Assembly (NCBI GenBank): GCA_965151315.1
Contig: CBCTZG010000024.1
Coordinates: 1-37,711, forward strand
Direction of reading: 5' to 3'
DNA: 37,711 nucleotides
From: Avimonoglobus sp965151315
Lineage (GTDB): Bacteria > Bacillota > Clostridia > UBA1381
The notes under the pieces: model-generated
Databases searched by the model: none
The model's input: only the letters and a program-made list of their open reading frames with translations
What the model was told of the DNA's origin: nothing
Program-made: the position numbers and the translations under genes
In this document: positions 15,526-24,109 of the stretch, piece by piece
Position numbering within the stretch: the stretch's first letter is position 1
Layout of the letters: every line of letters begins with the position of its first letter

Positions 15526-16359
15526 ATGGTGAACATTGAATATACAGACGAAAAGCAGGAATTTCACTATGCGCATAATTTAGATCCGGAACCGGACACA
15601 TCCAGCTTCAAGCTGCATAATCATAACGATCAATATGAGATCCTGATTTTTCTGCAGGGTAACTGTCAATTTCGGGTAGAAGGAACGGTATATTATATGC
15701 GGCCCGGGGATATCGTCATTGCCCAAAGCACGGAAATGCACATGATGTTTCATAATCGTCCCCTGGCTCCCTATGAACGGGTGGTAATTACTGTACAAAA
15801 CCGTTTTTTTATCCGGAACGGCTGCGAGGACTTCAAAACGATTTTTACCAGCCGGCCCTTAGGCGTCAATAACCTGATGTCCGCAGAGCTTGTCCGCCGG
15901 CACCAGATTTTAGAAATTGTTCAAAGTATGGATGGCTATCTAAAAGAGAATGATCCGGCGCTGGGGATCGTTATGCGCAGCAAACTCATTGAGCTACTCT
16001 ATAATTTGAATCGGATCTCCGTCAAATCCGAAAAGCGGAGCTTTTACAATGCGCATGTCAAGGACATCCTTTTATATATCAACGATCATATCACAGCTAA
16101 CCTTTCCCTAGACGCAATTGCCGGGCATTTCTTTATTAACAAATACCATCTCTGCCATATGTTTAAGCAGCAGACCGGACTGACCGTCAATCAATATATT
16201 ACATATAAACGGATCCTGCTGGTCCGGGAGCTGTACGCAAAGGGCATTTCCCTAACGGAGGCCAGCGTGGAAGCCGGCTTTGGCAATTACTCTAATTTTT
16301 ATAAAATGTACTGCCGGGAAACTGGCCGGTCGCCCAAATCCGATTTGGTACGGACATAG
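15526..16359 (+). CDS. AraC-family transcriptional regulator of divergon 1
   Basis: A 277-residue regulator. The N-terminal half is a cupin sensor (HNHNDQYEILIFLQGNCQF, then MRPGDIVIAQSTEMHMM). The C-terminal 100 residues carry the double helix-turn-helix: INDHITANLSLDAIAGHFFINKYHLCHMFKQ and EASVEAGFGNYSNFYKMYCRETGRSP. It likely senses a sugar or uronate and activates the divergent operon. The ATG at 15526 follows GAGGTGG; a GTG one codon later is an alternative. The divergent arrangement with a shared 127-base spacer is the main clue to its target. Confidence 0.93.
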   Translation: MVNIEYTDEKQEFHYAHNLDPEPDTSSFKLHNHNDQYEILIFLQGNCQFRVEGTVYYMRPGDIVIAQSTEMHMMFHNRPLAPYERVVITVQNRFFIRNGCEDFKTIFTSRPLGVNNLMSAELVRRHQILEIVQSMDGYLKENDPALGIVMRSKLIELLYNLNRISVKSEKRSFYNAHVKDILLYINDHITANLSLDAIAGHFFINKYHLCHMFKQQTGLTVNQYITYKRILLVRELYAKGISLTEASVEAGFGNYSNFYKMYCRETGRSPKSDLVRT

Positions 16360-16431
16360 CGTTGCCTGTCCAATTATTCTGGACAAAACAATCATACCCC
16401 ACACGTTTGTCAAGCAATTCCAAACGCGCGA

Positions 16432-16468
16432 AAACACCTCCCATGGTAAATTCCCATAGGAGGTGTTT
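16432..16468 (-). terminator. Hairpin between convergent araC-type and adhE genes
   Basis: An inverted repeat (AAACACCTCC / GGAGGTGTTT with an additional inner ATGG/CCAT pairing) lies 19 bases after the adhE stop and 73 bases after the regulator stop. On the minus strand it is followed by TTTTCG, on the plus strand by a T-rich stretch some bases later, so it may serve both. Confidence 0.6.
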
Positions 16469-16486
16469 GATAATCTGATTTTTTGC

Positions 16487-19069
16487 TTATTTGTATGCCT
16501 TAACCATAATTTCTTCAATTTCAGATACCAGCGGCAGCCGGGGGTTCGCCGTTGTGCACTGATCCTCAAAGGCCTTATTGGCAATATCATGAAGCTTCTC
16601 CATGTATTCCTTTTCGTCAACGCCGCACGCTTGGAATGTCGCAGGCATTTGCATGCTGGCCATCAAGTCGCGGATCGCTTTTACCAGGCTCTTTACGCCT
16701 TCCTCAGTTGTCTTTGCAGGCAGACCCAGGTATTTCGCAATTTCCGCATACTTCTCGTTTGCTACAAACTTCTCATATTTCGGGAAGGAGACAAACTTAG
16801 AAGGCTCCTGCGCGTTATATTCGATTACATACGGCAGCAATACAGCATTAGCGCGGCCGTGAGGCACATGATACTCGCCGCCGATCTTATGGGCTATGGA
16901 GTGGTTCAAGCCCAGGAACGCGTTGGTAAACGCCATACCAGCGATACAGCTTGCATTATGCATCTTTTCTCTAGCAACCTTATCCTTCGCGCCATCCTTA
17001 TAGGCTCTGGGCAGGTATTCAAATACCAGCTGAATCGCTTTCATGGCCAGGCCGTCTGTATAATCGGAAGCCATAACGGATACATAGGCCTCAATTGCGT
17101 GGGTCAGCACGTCCATACCAGTATCCGCCGTTACACGCTGCGGAACAGACATTACAAACTGCGGGTCAATGATTGCTACATCTGGCGTCAGCTCATAGTC
17201 CGCCAGCGGGTACTTCATGTTATTCTTCTTATCAGAAATAACTGCGAAGCTTGTTACCTCACTGCCGGTACCGCTGGTGGTGGGGATTGCAACCAGCTTG
17301 GCCTGCTTACCCATTTTCGGGAACTTATAGGCACGCTTGCGGATATCCAGGAACCGCAGCCGCAGGGCGTTGAAGTTCTCTTCCGGATATTCATAATAAA
17401 GCCACATACCCTTTGCTGCGTCCATTGCGCTTCCGCCGCCCAGGGCGATAATTACATCAGGCTTGAAGCTGTTCATCATCTCGGCGCCCTTCCGTACCGT
17501 TTCAATGGACGGATCCGGTTCAACCTCCGAGAAAATCTCACAGTGTACATGCTCCGGCCGCTTCCGGAGATAATACAGAATCTTGTCTACATAGCCTAAA
17601 GAAACCATTCCCGGGTCAGTTACGATAAATGCGCGGGAAATATTCGGCATTTTCTCCAAATACTGAATAGAATTGTTTTCAAAATAAATCCTGTCAGGTA
17701 CCTTAAACCACTGCATATTGACTCTCCTCTTTGCCACTCTTTTCCGGTTGATCAGGTTCGATGTGGTGATGTTGCCGCTGACGGAGTTTCCGCCGTAGCT
17801 GCCGCAGCCCAGTGTCAGAGAAGGCATATTCGTATTGTAAATATCACCGATTGCGCCGTGTGAAGAAGGAGAGTTCACGATCAAACGGCTGGCCTTCATG
17901 GAAGCCGAATACCGCTCAATAATATCCTGATCCTGGGCGTGGATCACAGCGGAATGCCCAAGGCCATGGAATTCCAGCATCTGCTCCGCACGTTCGATTG
18001 CCATATCCTCATTGTCAACAATGAAGTAAGCAAGGACTGGGCTCAGCTTTTCGCGGGACAACGGATACTTCGCGCCGACGCCATCCAGCTTCGCGATCAG
18101 GATCTTTGTCCCGGCAGGGGCATCAATCCCGGCCTGCTCCGCAATCCAGGTGGCACTTTTCCCAACAATATCCGGATTAACAGCACCTTTTTCGCTGTTA
18201 ATGCAGTAATCGCCCAGCTTTTTAATGTCCTTTTTCGGCACAAAATAGCAACCATGCTTGGTCATTAACGCTTCAAAATCATCTGCAATTTCTTTATCAA
18301 CAATCGCCGCCTGCTCCGAGGCACAAATCATACCATTGTCAAAGCTTTTGGACAGGATCAGGTCGTTAACCGCTTGTTCCAAATTCGCGCTTTTGTGTAT
18401 ATAGCAAGGCACGTTGCCAGGCCCAACGCCCAGCGCCGGCTTACCGGTGGAATACGCCGCCTTTACCATGCCACTTCCGCCGGTTGCCAAAACCAGCGCT
18501 ACCCCCGGATGGTTCATCAGGGCGTTTGTGGCTTCAATCGACGGATGCTCAATCCACTGGATACAGTTTTCCGGCGCGCCGGCCGCAACCGCAGCCTCAT
18601 ATACGATCCGGGCTGCCTCCGCGGAACATTTCTGCGCGTTGGGATGGAATCCAAAAATGATCGGGTTTCTGGCCTTTACAGAAATAATGGATTTAAACAA
18701 CGTCGTAGAGGTGGGGTTGGTAACTGGGGTAACACCGCAGACAACGCCAACCGGCTCTGCGATTACCTCGTAATCCTCCAAATCACTTTCCTCAATAACG
18801 CCAACTGTCTTTTCATATTTAATGGAGTGATAAACATATTCTGTCGCGAACATGTTTTTTGTGATTTTGTCCTCATAAACACCGCGGCCAGTTTCATCCA
18901 CCGCCATTTTCGCCAGCTCCATGTGCTTATCCAGACCAGCTAAGGTCATGGCCTGTACAATGTTGTCGATCTGCTCCTGATCCAGCTTCATAAACGCATC
19001 CAGCGCGACCTGGGCTTTATCAACGAGCTCATCGATCATTTTGTTTACATCAATTTTTTTCTCTGCCAT
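16487..19069 (-). CDS. adhE: Bifunctional acetaldehyde-CoA/alcohol dehydrogenase
   Basis: This 860-residue protein reduces acetyl-CoA to acetaldehyde and on to ethanol, regenerating two NAD+. The N-terminal aldehyde dehydrogenase domain (about 1-430) has ATGGSGMVKAAYSTGKPALG and the catalytic Cys in NGMICASEQ. The linker RKRVAKRRVNMQWFKVP leads to the C-terminal iron-dependent alcohol dehydrogenase: GGGSAMDAAKGMW, PTTSGTGSEVTSF, the His of DVLTHAIEAYVS and the two His of HSIAHKIGGEYHVPHG. Length is normal. The ATG at 19069 follows AAGGAGG. The upstream region has two promoters with Rex-like operators, so expression should rise when NADH accumulates. Such enzymes usually form spirosomes. Confidence 0.98.
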   Translation of the reverse strand: MAEKKIDVNKMIDELVDKAQVALDAFMKLDQEQIDNIVQAMTLAGLDKHMELAKMAVDETGRGVYEDKITKNMFATEYVYHSIKYEKTVGVIEESDLEDYEVIAEPVGVVCGVTPVTNPTSTTLFKSIISVKARNPIIFGFHPNAQKCSAEAARIVYEAAVAAGAPENCIQWIEHPSIEATNALMNHPGVALVLATGGSGMVKAAYSTGKPALGVGPGNVPCYIHKSANLEQAVNDLILSKSFDNGMICASEQAAIVDKEIADDFEALMTKHGCYFVPKKDIKKLGDYCINSEKGAVNPDIVGKSATWIAEQAGIDAPAGTKILIAKLDGVGAKYPLSREKLSPVLAYFIVDNEDMAIERAEQMLEFHGLGHSAVIHAQDQDIIERYSASMKASRLIVNSPSSHGAIGDIYNTNMPSLTLGCGSYGGNSVSGNITTSNLINRKRVAKRRVNMQWFKVPDRIYFENNSIQYLEKMPNISRAFIVTDPGMVSLGYVDKILYYLRKRPEHVHCEIFSEVEPDPSIETVRKGAEMMNSFKPDVIIALGGGSAMDAAKGMWLYYEYPEENFNALRLRFLDIRKRAYKFPKMGKQAKLVAIPTTSGTGSEVTSFAVISDKKNNMKYPLADYELTPDVAIIDPQFVMSVPQRVTADTGMDVLTHAIEAYVSVMASDYTDGLAMKAIQLVFEYLPRAYKDGAKDKVAREKMHNASCIAGMAFTNAFLGLNHSIAHKIGGEYHVPHGRANAVLLPYVIEYNAQEPSKFVSFPKYEKFVANEKYAEIAKYLGLPAKTTEEGVKSLVKAIRDLMASMQMPATFQACGVDEKEYMEKLHDIANKAFEDQCTTANPRLPLVSEIEEIMVKAYK

Positions 19070-19100
19070 AATCTTTCCTCCTTCATTTACGACACCCAAC

Positions 19101-19126
19101 AAGATTGTTAAATATTTATCAATCTT
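19101..19126. promoter_or_regulatory. Rex-like operator 1 of adhE
   Basis: The core TTGTTAAATATTTATCAA (19105-19122) differs from a perfect palindrome at one position per arm. The symmetry extends four bases further on each side (AAGA / TCTT), giving 26 bases. It fits the Clostridial Rex consensus TTGTTAANNNNTTAACAA. It lies just downstream of the -10 at 19140-19135, where bound Rex would block transcription until NADH releases it. Confidence 0.8.
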
Positions 19127-19134
19127 ACATTACT

Positions 19135-19163
19135 ATTATACTATTATCTTTCGGGATTGTCAA
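19135..19163 (-). promoter_or_regulatory. adhE: adhE proximal promoter P1
   Basis: A perfect consensus promoter on the minus strand: TTGACA (19163-19158), 17-base spacer, TATAAT (19140-19135). Transcription would start near 19128, at the edge of Rex-like operator 1. Confidence 0.9.
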
Positions 19164-19169
19164 TAGAGT

Positions 19170-19187
19170 TTGTTAAAATTTTATCAC
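19170..19187. promoter_or_regulatory. Rex-like operator 2 of adhE
   Basis: TTGTTAAAATTTTATCAC has two mismatches from a perfect palindrome and fits the same consensus. It lies between the -35 of P1 and the start region of the upstream promoter P2, about 20 bases downstream of the expected P2 start. Confidence 0.6.
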
Positions 19188-19213
19188 ACATTTCTTTTCC
19201 TTTTCCTGCTTGT

Positions 19214-19242
19214 ATTTTATATAATTTAACTAAATTTGTCAA
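19214..19242 (-). promoter_or_regulatory. adhE: adhE distal promoter P2
   Basis: On the minus strand TTGACA (19242-19237) and TAAAAT (19219-19214) are 17 bases apart. It lies about 80 bases upstream of P1 and has its own Rex-like site downstream. The rest of the 394-base gap (19243-19359) shows no gene or further clear element. Confidence 0.6.
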
Positions 19243-19359
19243 TAGTCTTTCGGTTTTGACGAAAAATTATACCAGGATATCTGTCTTGCAGGCAGATGAG
19301 GCCTGGCATAATAACAGAAATTGCAGCGTAAAAGGATCAACCAAAGCAGGCCGTGACAC

Positions 19360-19403
19360 AAAAAAATCAGCGGCACATTATAAAATGACCTGCTGATTTT
19401 TTT
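19360..19403. terminator. Bidirectional-looking terminator downstream of divergon 2
   Basis: The stem AAAAAAATCAGC / GCTGATTTTTTT encloses a 20-base loop. Its A and T arms give a T-tract in either direction. It lies 60 bases past the stop of the minus-strand gene ending at 19464, so it most likely ends divergon 2 transcripts and insulates adhE. Confidence 0.65.
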
Positions 19404-19463
19404 GACAATCCTGTTTTCCGGTAATAGCCCATTTGGCAGGGCATACGGCTGTTAACCGCAAAG

Positions 19464-20321
19464 TCAGAAACCTGCCTGCCGGACATACCGTTTTAAATTG
19501 GCAAGACCAATTTTAAGGGCCGGCGCCGGCGCCTCCATCCCCTCAAATTCAATGGCAATGCTGCCGGAATAGCCGGCACGTTTCAATGCCGTCAGGCAGT
19601 GCAGCACCGGCACATTGCCATGGCCGATAATTGCCCCCCGCAGATAGGTACCGTTCCGGCTTTGGAAAAAGCCCTCGCCCGGGTCGATTCCTTGGGCAGG
19701 CTGAACGTGAAAATCCTTCGCGTGGACATATCGGGTATAGGGAGCCACAATTCCCACCGCCTTAGCTGGATCCTCGTCCGCGCAGAGAAAATTCCCCATA
19801 TCGCATAAAAGCCCAAAATTGGGATGGTTTACGGCGTTATACAGTCTCTCGACCCGCAGACTGTCCTGGCAGAAAAAGCCATGGTTTTCAACCATTGTCC
19901 CGATTCCCTTCGCCGCGGCATATTCGGTCACCTGCCGGCAGGCGTCAGCTAGAATGGGCAGGGCCTGGTCAAAGGATATTTCCGTCTTCCCCACCGCAGC
20001 ATCGTGCCGAACGCTTTTCGTGCCCAAGGCTTCCGCCAAGTCAACCATCCCTTTTACCCGCTCGATTTCCGCCATCCGATCCGGACAATTGATAAAATCG
20101 GCTCCGAATGTAAAATTGGAAACCGGCAGCCCTACCCGGGCGCACTCTTTTCGGAGTTTTTTAGCGTATTCCGCCGGGGCGCTGCCGTCGTGGGGCAAAA
20201 TGTCAACAAATTCAATGGCGTCAAAGCCCATTTCCTTTGCCTTGGAAATAATTGTAAACTGATTCAGCTCCCCGGTTCGCATAATGCCGGAAAAGCTGTA
20301 AGAACTAACTGCAATCTGCAT
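19464..20321 (-). CDS. TIM-barrel sugar phosphate isomerase/epimerase family protein, copy 3
   Basis: A 285-residue TIM barrel, the last gene of divergon 2. It contains FDAIEFVDILPHDG, VSNFTFGADFINCP, MVENHGFFCQD, LCDMGNFLCADEDP, VHAKDFHVQP, GHGNVPVLHCL and IEFEGMEAP, with the Glu, Asp, His and Glu metal ligands of the family. The motif wording differs from copies 1 and 2, so it is not a recent duplicate. The start ATG is preceded by GGGGAG. It begins 15 bases after the dehydrogenase gene. Confidence 0.88.
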   Translation of the reverse strand: MQIAVSSYSFSGIMRTGELNQFTIISKAKEMGFDAIEFVDILPHDGSAPAEYAKKLRKECARVGLPVSNFTFGADFINCPDRMAEIERVKGMVDLAEALGTKSVRHDAAVGKTEISFDQALPILADACRQVTEYAAAKGIGTMVENHGFFCQDSLRVERLYNAVNHPNFGLLCDMGNFLCADEDPAKAVGIVAPYTRYVHAKDFHVQPAQGIDPGEGFFQSRNGTYLRGAIIGHGNVPVLHCLTALKRAGYSGSIAIEFEGMEAPAPALKIGLANLKRYVRQAGF

Positions 20322-20336
20322 GATAATCTCCCCTGT

Positions 20337-21398
20337 TTATAGTAAGACTTCATGGCCGGTTTTCGCGGATTCATAAACCGCGTCTAAAATTGCCATCAGG
20401 ATTACGCCATCCTGAGCCGGGGCCCGGCAGGGCGTCCCATTTCGTACGCAATCCACAAAGTGGTTGATCTCGCTGTCAAACAGGCCGTCAAAGTCCAGCG
20501 CGGTGGGATAGTCTAAATGCACATCCGCCAAATAATTATTGATCTCTGTATATATTTCCAGCTCCGGATCGATTTTCGCACCGCCCTTAGTACCAAACAG
20601 TTCAATTTTTCCCTCGTCCTTTTTCAGGTTCAAGCTAAAGCTGGTCTCGACGGATAACACTGCGCCGTTATCAAACCGGATCATGGCCGAAGCCAGGTCC
20701 TCTACGTCGCAGATGTCCTTGTCAGATTTACTGACCGAGGCATAACCCGCCGCCGCCTTAACATTCTTCCGGTTGAACAGCTTCTGGAACGTAGCTCCAT
20801 AAACGGACACGGGCTTAGGATTCCCCATCAGATAACGGACAAGGTCAATCACATGTACGCCTAGGTCGATCAGCGGGCCGCCGCCGGACCGGGATTTATC
20901 CCCAAACCAGCCGCCCGGATTCCCATTCCGCCGAAGATAGGCGGCCTTTGCGTAATACAGCTCGCCAAAATAATCGTTTTGGATAAAGTCCCGAAGAACA
21001 TTGCAATCATTTCCGAACCGGCGGACAAAACCGATCATCAAAAGCTTTCCGTTCTTCTCCGCAGCTGCCTGCATTTGCTCCGCCTTCGCCTTGCTGACGG
21101 ACATGGGCTTTTCACACAAAACATGCTTGCCGGCGTTTAAAGCGGCTATGGCGCAGTCCGCGTGGGCAGAGTTCCATGTACATACGCTGACCGCATCAAT
21201 TTCCTGCAAAGCCAGGAATTCGTTGATGTCTGTATACAGCCGGCTGACGCCAAATTCTTCTCCCCGCTTTTTCAGCTGCTCCGCATTGATGTCACAAAAG
21301 GCATATACCTCCACATAGGGATTTTGCAGATATCCTTGGATATGAAAATAGGAAATATTCCCAACACCGATGATCCCGATTTTTATTTTTTTCTCCAT
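20337..21398 (-). CDS. Gfo/Idh/MocA-family oxidoreductase, copy 3
   Basis: A 353-residue dehydrogenase with Rossmann motif GVGNISYFHIQGYL, VLCEKPMSVSKAK near residue 95, and RSGGGPLIDLGVHVIDL near 175. The conserved Lys, Asp and His of active Gfo/Idh/MocA enzymes are present. The substrate is unknown, probably a sugar, glycoside or cyclitol. It is sandwiched between two TIM-barrel epimerase genes with gaps of 1 and 15 bases. The start follows AGGAGG. Confidence 0.9.
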   Translation of the reverse strand: MEKKIKIGIIGVGNISYFHIQGYLQNPYVEVYAFCDINAEQLKKRGEEFGVSRLYTDINEFLALQEIDAVSVCTWNSAHADCAIAALNAGKHVLCEKPMSVSKAKAEQMQAAAEKNGKLLMIGFVRRFGNDCNVLRDFIQNDYFGELYYAKAAYLRRNGNPGGWFGDKSRSGGGPLIDLGVHVIDLVRYLMGNPKPVSVYGATFQKLFNRKNVKAAAGYASVSKSDKDICDVEDLASAMIRFDNGAVLSVETSFSLNLKKDEGKIELFGTKGGAKIDPELEIYTEINNYLADVHLDYPTALDFDGLFDSEINHFVDCVRNGTPCRAPAQDGVILMAILDAVYESAKTGHEVLL

Positions 21399-21399
21399 G

Positions 21400-22254
21400 C
21401 TATTTTCCCTCCTGAATCTGCCTAGTTAAAAACGCCATGGCGCTTTCAATGTCCCGCGCCGGGTTATCGCCCACTTCCCGCTCAATGGTCAAAAAGCCTT
21501 GATAGCCAATTTCATCCAGCGCTTTTAAATAATTCGCAAAGTCTACATCGCCTTCGCCTAAGGGGAGTTCTTCAAAGGAGCAGTCGTTCACCAGCTCGCT
21601 TTCCTCCGTCACGCCATAAATCACTTCCGGGTCTTTTTCAAACAGCCTGCGGCCGTCCTTAGCGTGGGTATGTACAATGTAGTCCCGCAGCGTGTAAACA
21701 GCCTGCACCGGGTCGTCGCCGGTGACCATTACAAAATTTGCCGGGTCTAAATTGACCGCCACCCCCGTAGACTGGAGCGAATCCAAAAAACCTTTCAGCA
21801 CTGCTGCTGTTTCCGGGCCGGTTTCAATGGCAAAATGCGCATTTAGAGAATCCGCGTACCGGCTCAGTTCATAACACGCTTCCTGCATGGTCTTGTACCG
21901 GTCATGATTGGGATCCTTCGGGATCACACCGATATGTGTGGTGACTACATTTGTTTCCAGATCCAAAGCCAAGTCCAAAATCCGTTTGGATTCCTCAATA
22001 AGTGCGGGGTTGCGTTCCGGCCGCCAGAAGCCTTCTCCTAAATCGCCGCATAGGGCGGAAAAGCACAGGCCGTTGGACTTTACCATATCCAAAAGCGCCC
22101 GTCGCTTTTCGCCAGTTAAATTTGCAGGGGAATTTGCGCCGCGGGTCGCGTAAAGCTGCAGGCCCTTGGCTCCCATCCTCGCGGCGGTTTCGATTGCGGT
22201 TTTGTTGTCCATCCGCAGCGAATCTAACATTATACCAATGGGAAAATTATACAT
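21400..22254 (-). CDS. TIM-barrel sugar phosphate isomerase/epimerase family protein, copy 4
   Basis: A 284-residue TIM barrel and first gene of divergon 2. It has GIMLDSLRMD at the start, GAKGLQLYATRG, FSALCGDLGEGF, THIGVIPKDP, FAIETGPETAAVL, VNLDPANFVMVTGDDP, VHTHAKDGRRL, LGEGDVDFANYL and LTIEREVG. All metal-ligand positions (Glu, Asp, His, Glu) are present. The ATG at 22254 is chosen because AGAGGTG has proper spacing to it; a GTG nine bases upstream lies inside that site. Controlled by the promoter pair at 22278-22317. Confidence 0.88.
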   Translation of the reverse strand: MYNFPIGIMLDSLRMDNKTAIETAARMGAKGLQLYATRGANSPANLTGEKRRALLDMVKSNGLCFSALCGDLGEGFWRPERNPALIEESKRILDLALDLETNVVTTHIGVIPKDPNHDRYKTMQEACYELSRYADSLNAHFAIETGPETAAVLKGFLDSLQSTGVAVNLDPANFVMVTGDDPVQAVYTLRDYIVHTHAKDGRRLFEKDPEVIYGVTEESELVNDCSFEELPLGEGDVDFANYLKALDEIGYQGFLTIEREVGDNPARDIESAMAFLTRQIQEGK

Positions 22255-22277
22255 TCCATTCACCTCTTCAGAGTATA

Positions 22278-22306
22278 TTTACAAATTGATTATATCGTGG
22301 TATAAT
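22278..22306 (+). promoter_or_regulatory. Promoter of the AraC-family regulator gene at 22370
   Basis: TTTACA (22278-22283) and TATAAT (22301-22306) are 17 bases apart. It overlaps the oppositely oriented promoter of divergon 2 almost completely. Confidence 0.75.
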
Positions 22307-22317
22307 CCATATGTAAA
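22289..22317 (-). promoter_or_regulatory. Promoter of the divergon 2 operon
   Basis: On the minus strand TTTACA (22317-22312) and TATAAT (22294-22289) are 17 bases apart. Both hexamers are identical to those of the opposing promoter, and each -10 lies inside the other's spacer. Both promoters cannot hold polymerase at once. Confidence 0.75.
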
Positions 22318-22369
22318 GATTGGTTTTTGCTGTTTTTTGGTAAAATATTGCCATTTTGGAGGATCTTCT

Positions 22370-23209
22370 ATGAATGTTTCCCAATATGAAAAGCATAGCT
22401 TTGACGATCCGGCGCTGCCGATTATTTTTCACCTGGACCACATCACCCATCAATCCGCGCCGTTTTGCCTGCATTGGCATGAAAACCCAGAATTTTTGTT
22501 TATTGTCAAAGGCAGCGGGATTGTGAAAATTGATGACACGCAAATATTGGCAGCGGAAAATGATCTGATTGTGATTAACCCTAACAAAATGCATCATGTC
22601 TCTATAGAGGATCAGAGTGAAATTTTATATTACTGTCTGATCATTGACAAGAATTTTGCTGACCAATTCGGCCTTTCGCCAGAAGAAAATTTAATTCAGG
22701 AAAAGGTCCATGACCCGGCCCTGTTCAACGCTCTGGAACAGATTGTACGGGAACTGACGTTAAAGCAGCCCTGCTATAAGGCCGCCGTTATGCAGCAGGT
22801 ATTGGGAATTCTCCTTTCCCTGTTCCGTGAACATCTGGACACGAACGCGGCGGAAAATGTACCAGGAAAACAAATCACGATGATCAAAAAAGCCATCGTC
22901 TATATGAAAAAGCACAGCCGGGAAAGCCTTTCTCTTGCCGATATCGCCCAGCATACCGGCTACAGTAAATATTATTTTTGCCGTACCTTTAAAGCGGTCA
23001 CCGGGTATACAGTCAACGCATATTTTAACAGCCTGAAAATCCAACAGGCGTATATTTTACTGAAAACAGATGGATTTTCTGTCAATGAGACCGCAGAACG
23101 ATGTGGCTTTTCAGACATTTCTTATTTTACAAAAATGTTTAAAAAATATATGCATGTCCTGCCCTCCTCTATCCAGAAGGACAATACGCCTTCTTTTCCG
23201 GCGCCTTGA
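22370..23209 (+). CDS. AraC-family transcriptional regulator of divergon 2
   Basis: A 279-residue regulator. The N-terminal cupin has FHLDHITHQSAPFCLHWHEN, EFLFIVKGSGIVKI and NDLIVINPNKMHHVS. The C-terminal DNA-binding domain has SLADIAQHTGYSKYYFCRTF and SVNETAERCGFSDISYFTKMF. The ATG at 22370 follows TTGGAGGA; longer in-frame extensions run back across the promoter. It probably controls the divergent dehydrogenase/epimerase operon. It is not closely similar to the regulator of divergon 1. Confidence 0.93.
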   Translation: MNVSQYEKHSFDDPALPIIFHLDHITHQSAPFCLHWHENPEFLFIVKGSGIVKIDDTQILAAENDLIVINPNKMHHVSIEDQSEILYYCLIIDKNFADQFGLSPEENLIQEKVHDPALFNALEQIVRELTLKQPCYKAAVMQQVLGILLSLFREHLDTNAAENVPGKQITMIKKAIVYMKKHSRESLSLADIAQHTGYSKYYFCRTFKAVTGYTVNAYFNSLKIQQAYILLKTDGFSVNETAERCGFSDISYFTKMFKKYMHVLPSSIQKDNTPSFPAP

Positions 23210-23294
23210 GTGCTGTGAGCTAATGGCATCAGTTTATCGACGGAACATGGAACGGGAAAACAGGGCGGGACAAAACTGACTGAGGAGCAATGAC

Positions 23295-23992
23295 ATGGAT
23301 TTAAACAAGCTAAAAATCAACGGGATCCCCGCCATCCTATGGGGAGAACCCAGCGATCAGATGATCATCGCAGCGCATGGAAGCCATTCTTCGAAAATCG
23401 ACGATTGTATGTGGGTTCTCGCGGAGGAAGCAATCCAAAAAGGTTACCAGGTCCTTAGCTTTGATCTGCCGCAGCACGGGGAACGGGTTTACGATACAGA
23501 CTGTATTATGCCGGACACTTGTGTTCAGGAATTGACTGCCCTGTATCATTTTTGCCGGGAACGTGCGCGGAAATCTCCCTGTTTGGCTGCAGTATGGGGG
23601 CCTATTTTGAATTGCTTACCTTTGCGGATATGGCTATAAACTGCGTATGGTTTCTTTCCCCGGTAACCGATATGGAGCGCATTATCCAGAATCTGATGCG
23701 CTACTGCGATATTGACGAAGATCAGTTTCGGGAGCGGATAACTGTACGGAATGATATAGAACCGCTGTATTATCCGTATTATGTATATGTCCGCAAGCAC
23801 CCCATTACAGTATAGCCCCACAAGACATATATTTTACGCGGTGAAATGGATACCCTATGTGAGTACCCGTATGTAAAGAATTTTTCAGACCGCTTTGGAT
23901 GTGAATTAACCGTACAGGACGGCGGAGAGCACTGGTTCCATACGGACGCGGAGCTTGCATTCTTCCGGCGTTGGATTCGAGAGAGACTTTAG
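23295..23992 (+). pseudogene. Broken alpha/beta hydrolase
   Basis: The reading begins at an ATG (23295) after GAGGA and runs MDLNKLKINGIPAILWGEPS, then IAAHGSHSSKIDD and FDLPQHGER. Near 23563-23575 the frame must shift to continue into ISLFGCSMGAYFELL, which carries the GxSxG nucleophile elbow. This second frame meets a TAG at 23813-23815 after HPITV. The same frame then continues into PHKTYILRGEMDTLCEYPYV and GGEHWFHTDAEL, supplying the late Asp and catalytic His, and ends at a TAG at 23990-23992. The family usually has a Trp where the internal TAG lies, so TGG to TAG is likely. An intact gene would give about 230 residues of a serine hydrolase. One frameshift plus one nonsense codon indicates decay, unless there are sequencing errors. 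Confidence 0.85.
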
Positions 23993-24109
23993 TTATGCAC
24001 TTGTGTGCCTTTCTTCTGGAAGTATCGCGCGTTTTGTGGCACCGCCTTTGTCGCGGCGGTTATCCCCGGGGAATTGACCATCCGTAAACACGACAGATCT
24101 GGATATCAA

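Noticed and set aside
19157..19396. 79-residue plus-strand frame upstream of adhE
   Set aside because: It spans the adhE promoters, has no ribosome binding site and no recognisable features.
8315..22254. Inositol catabolism (iol) cluster
   Set aside because: Not excluded, but no IolB, IolC, IolD or IolJ homologue is present, and divergon 1 encodes the complete glucuronate-to-KDG steps, so uronate or glycoside metabolism fits better.
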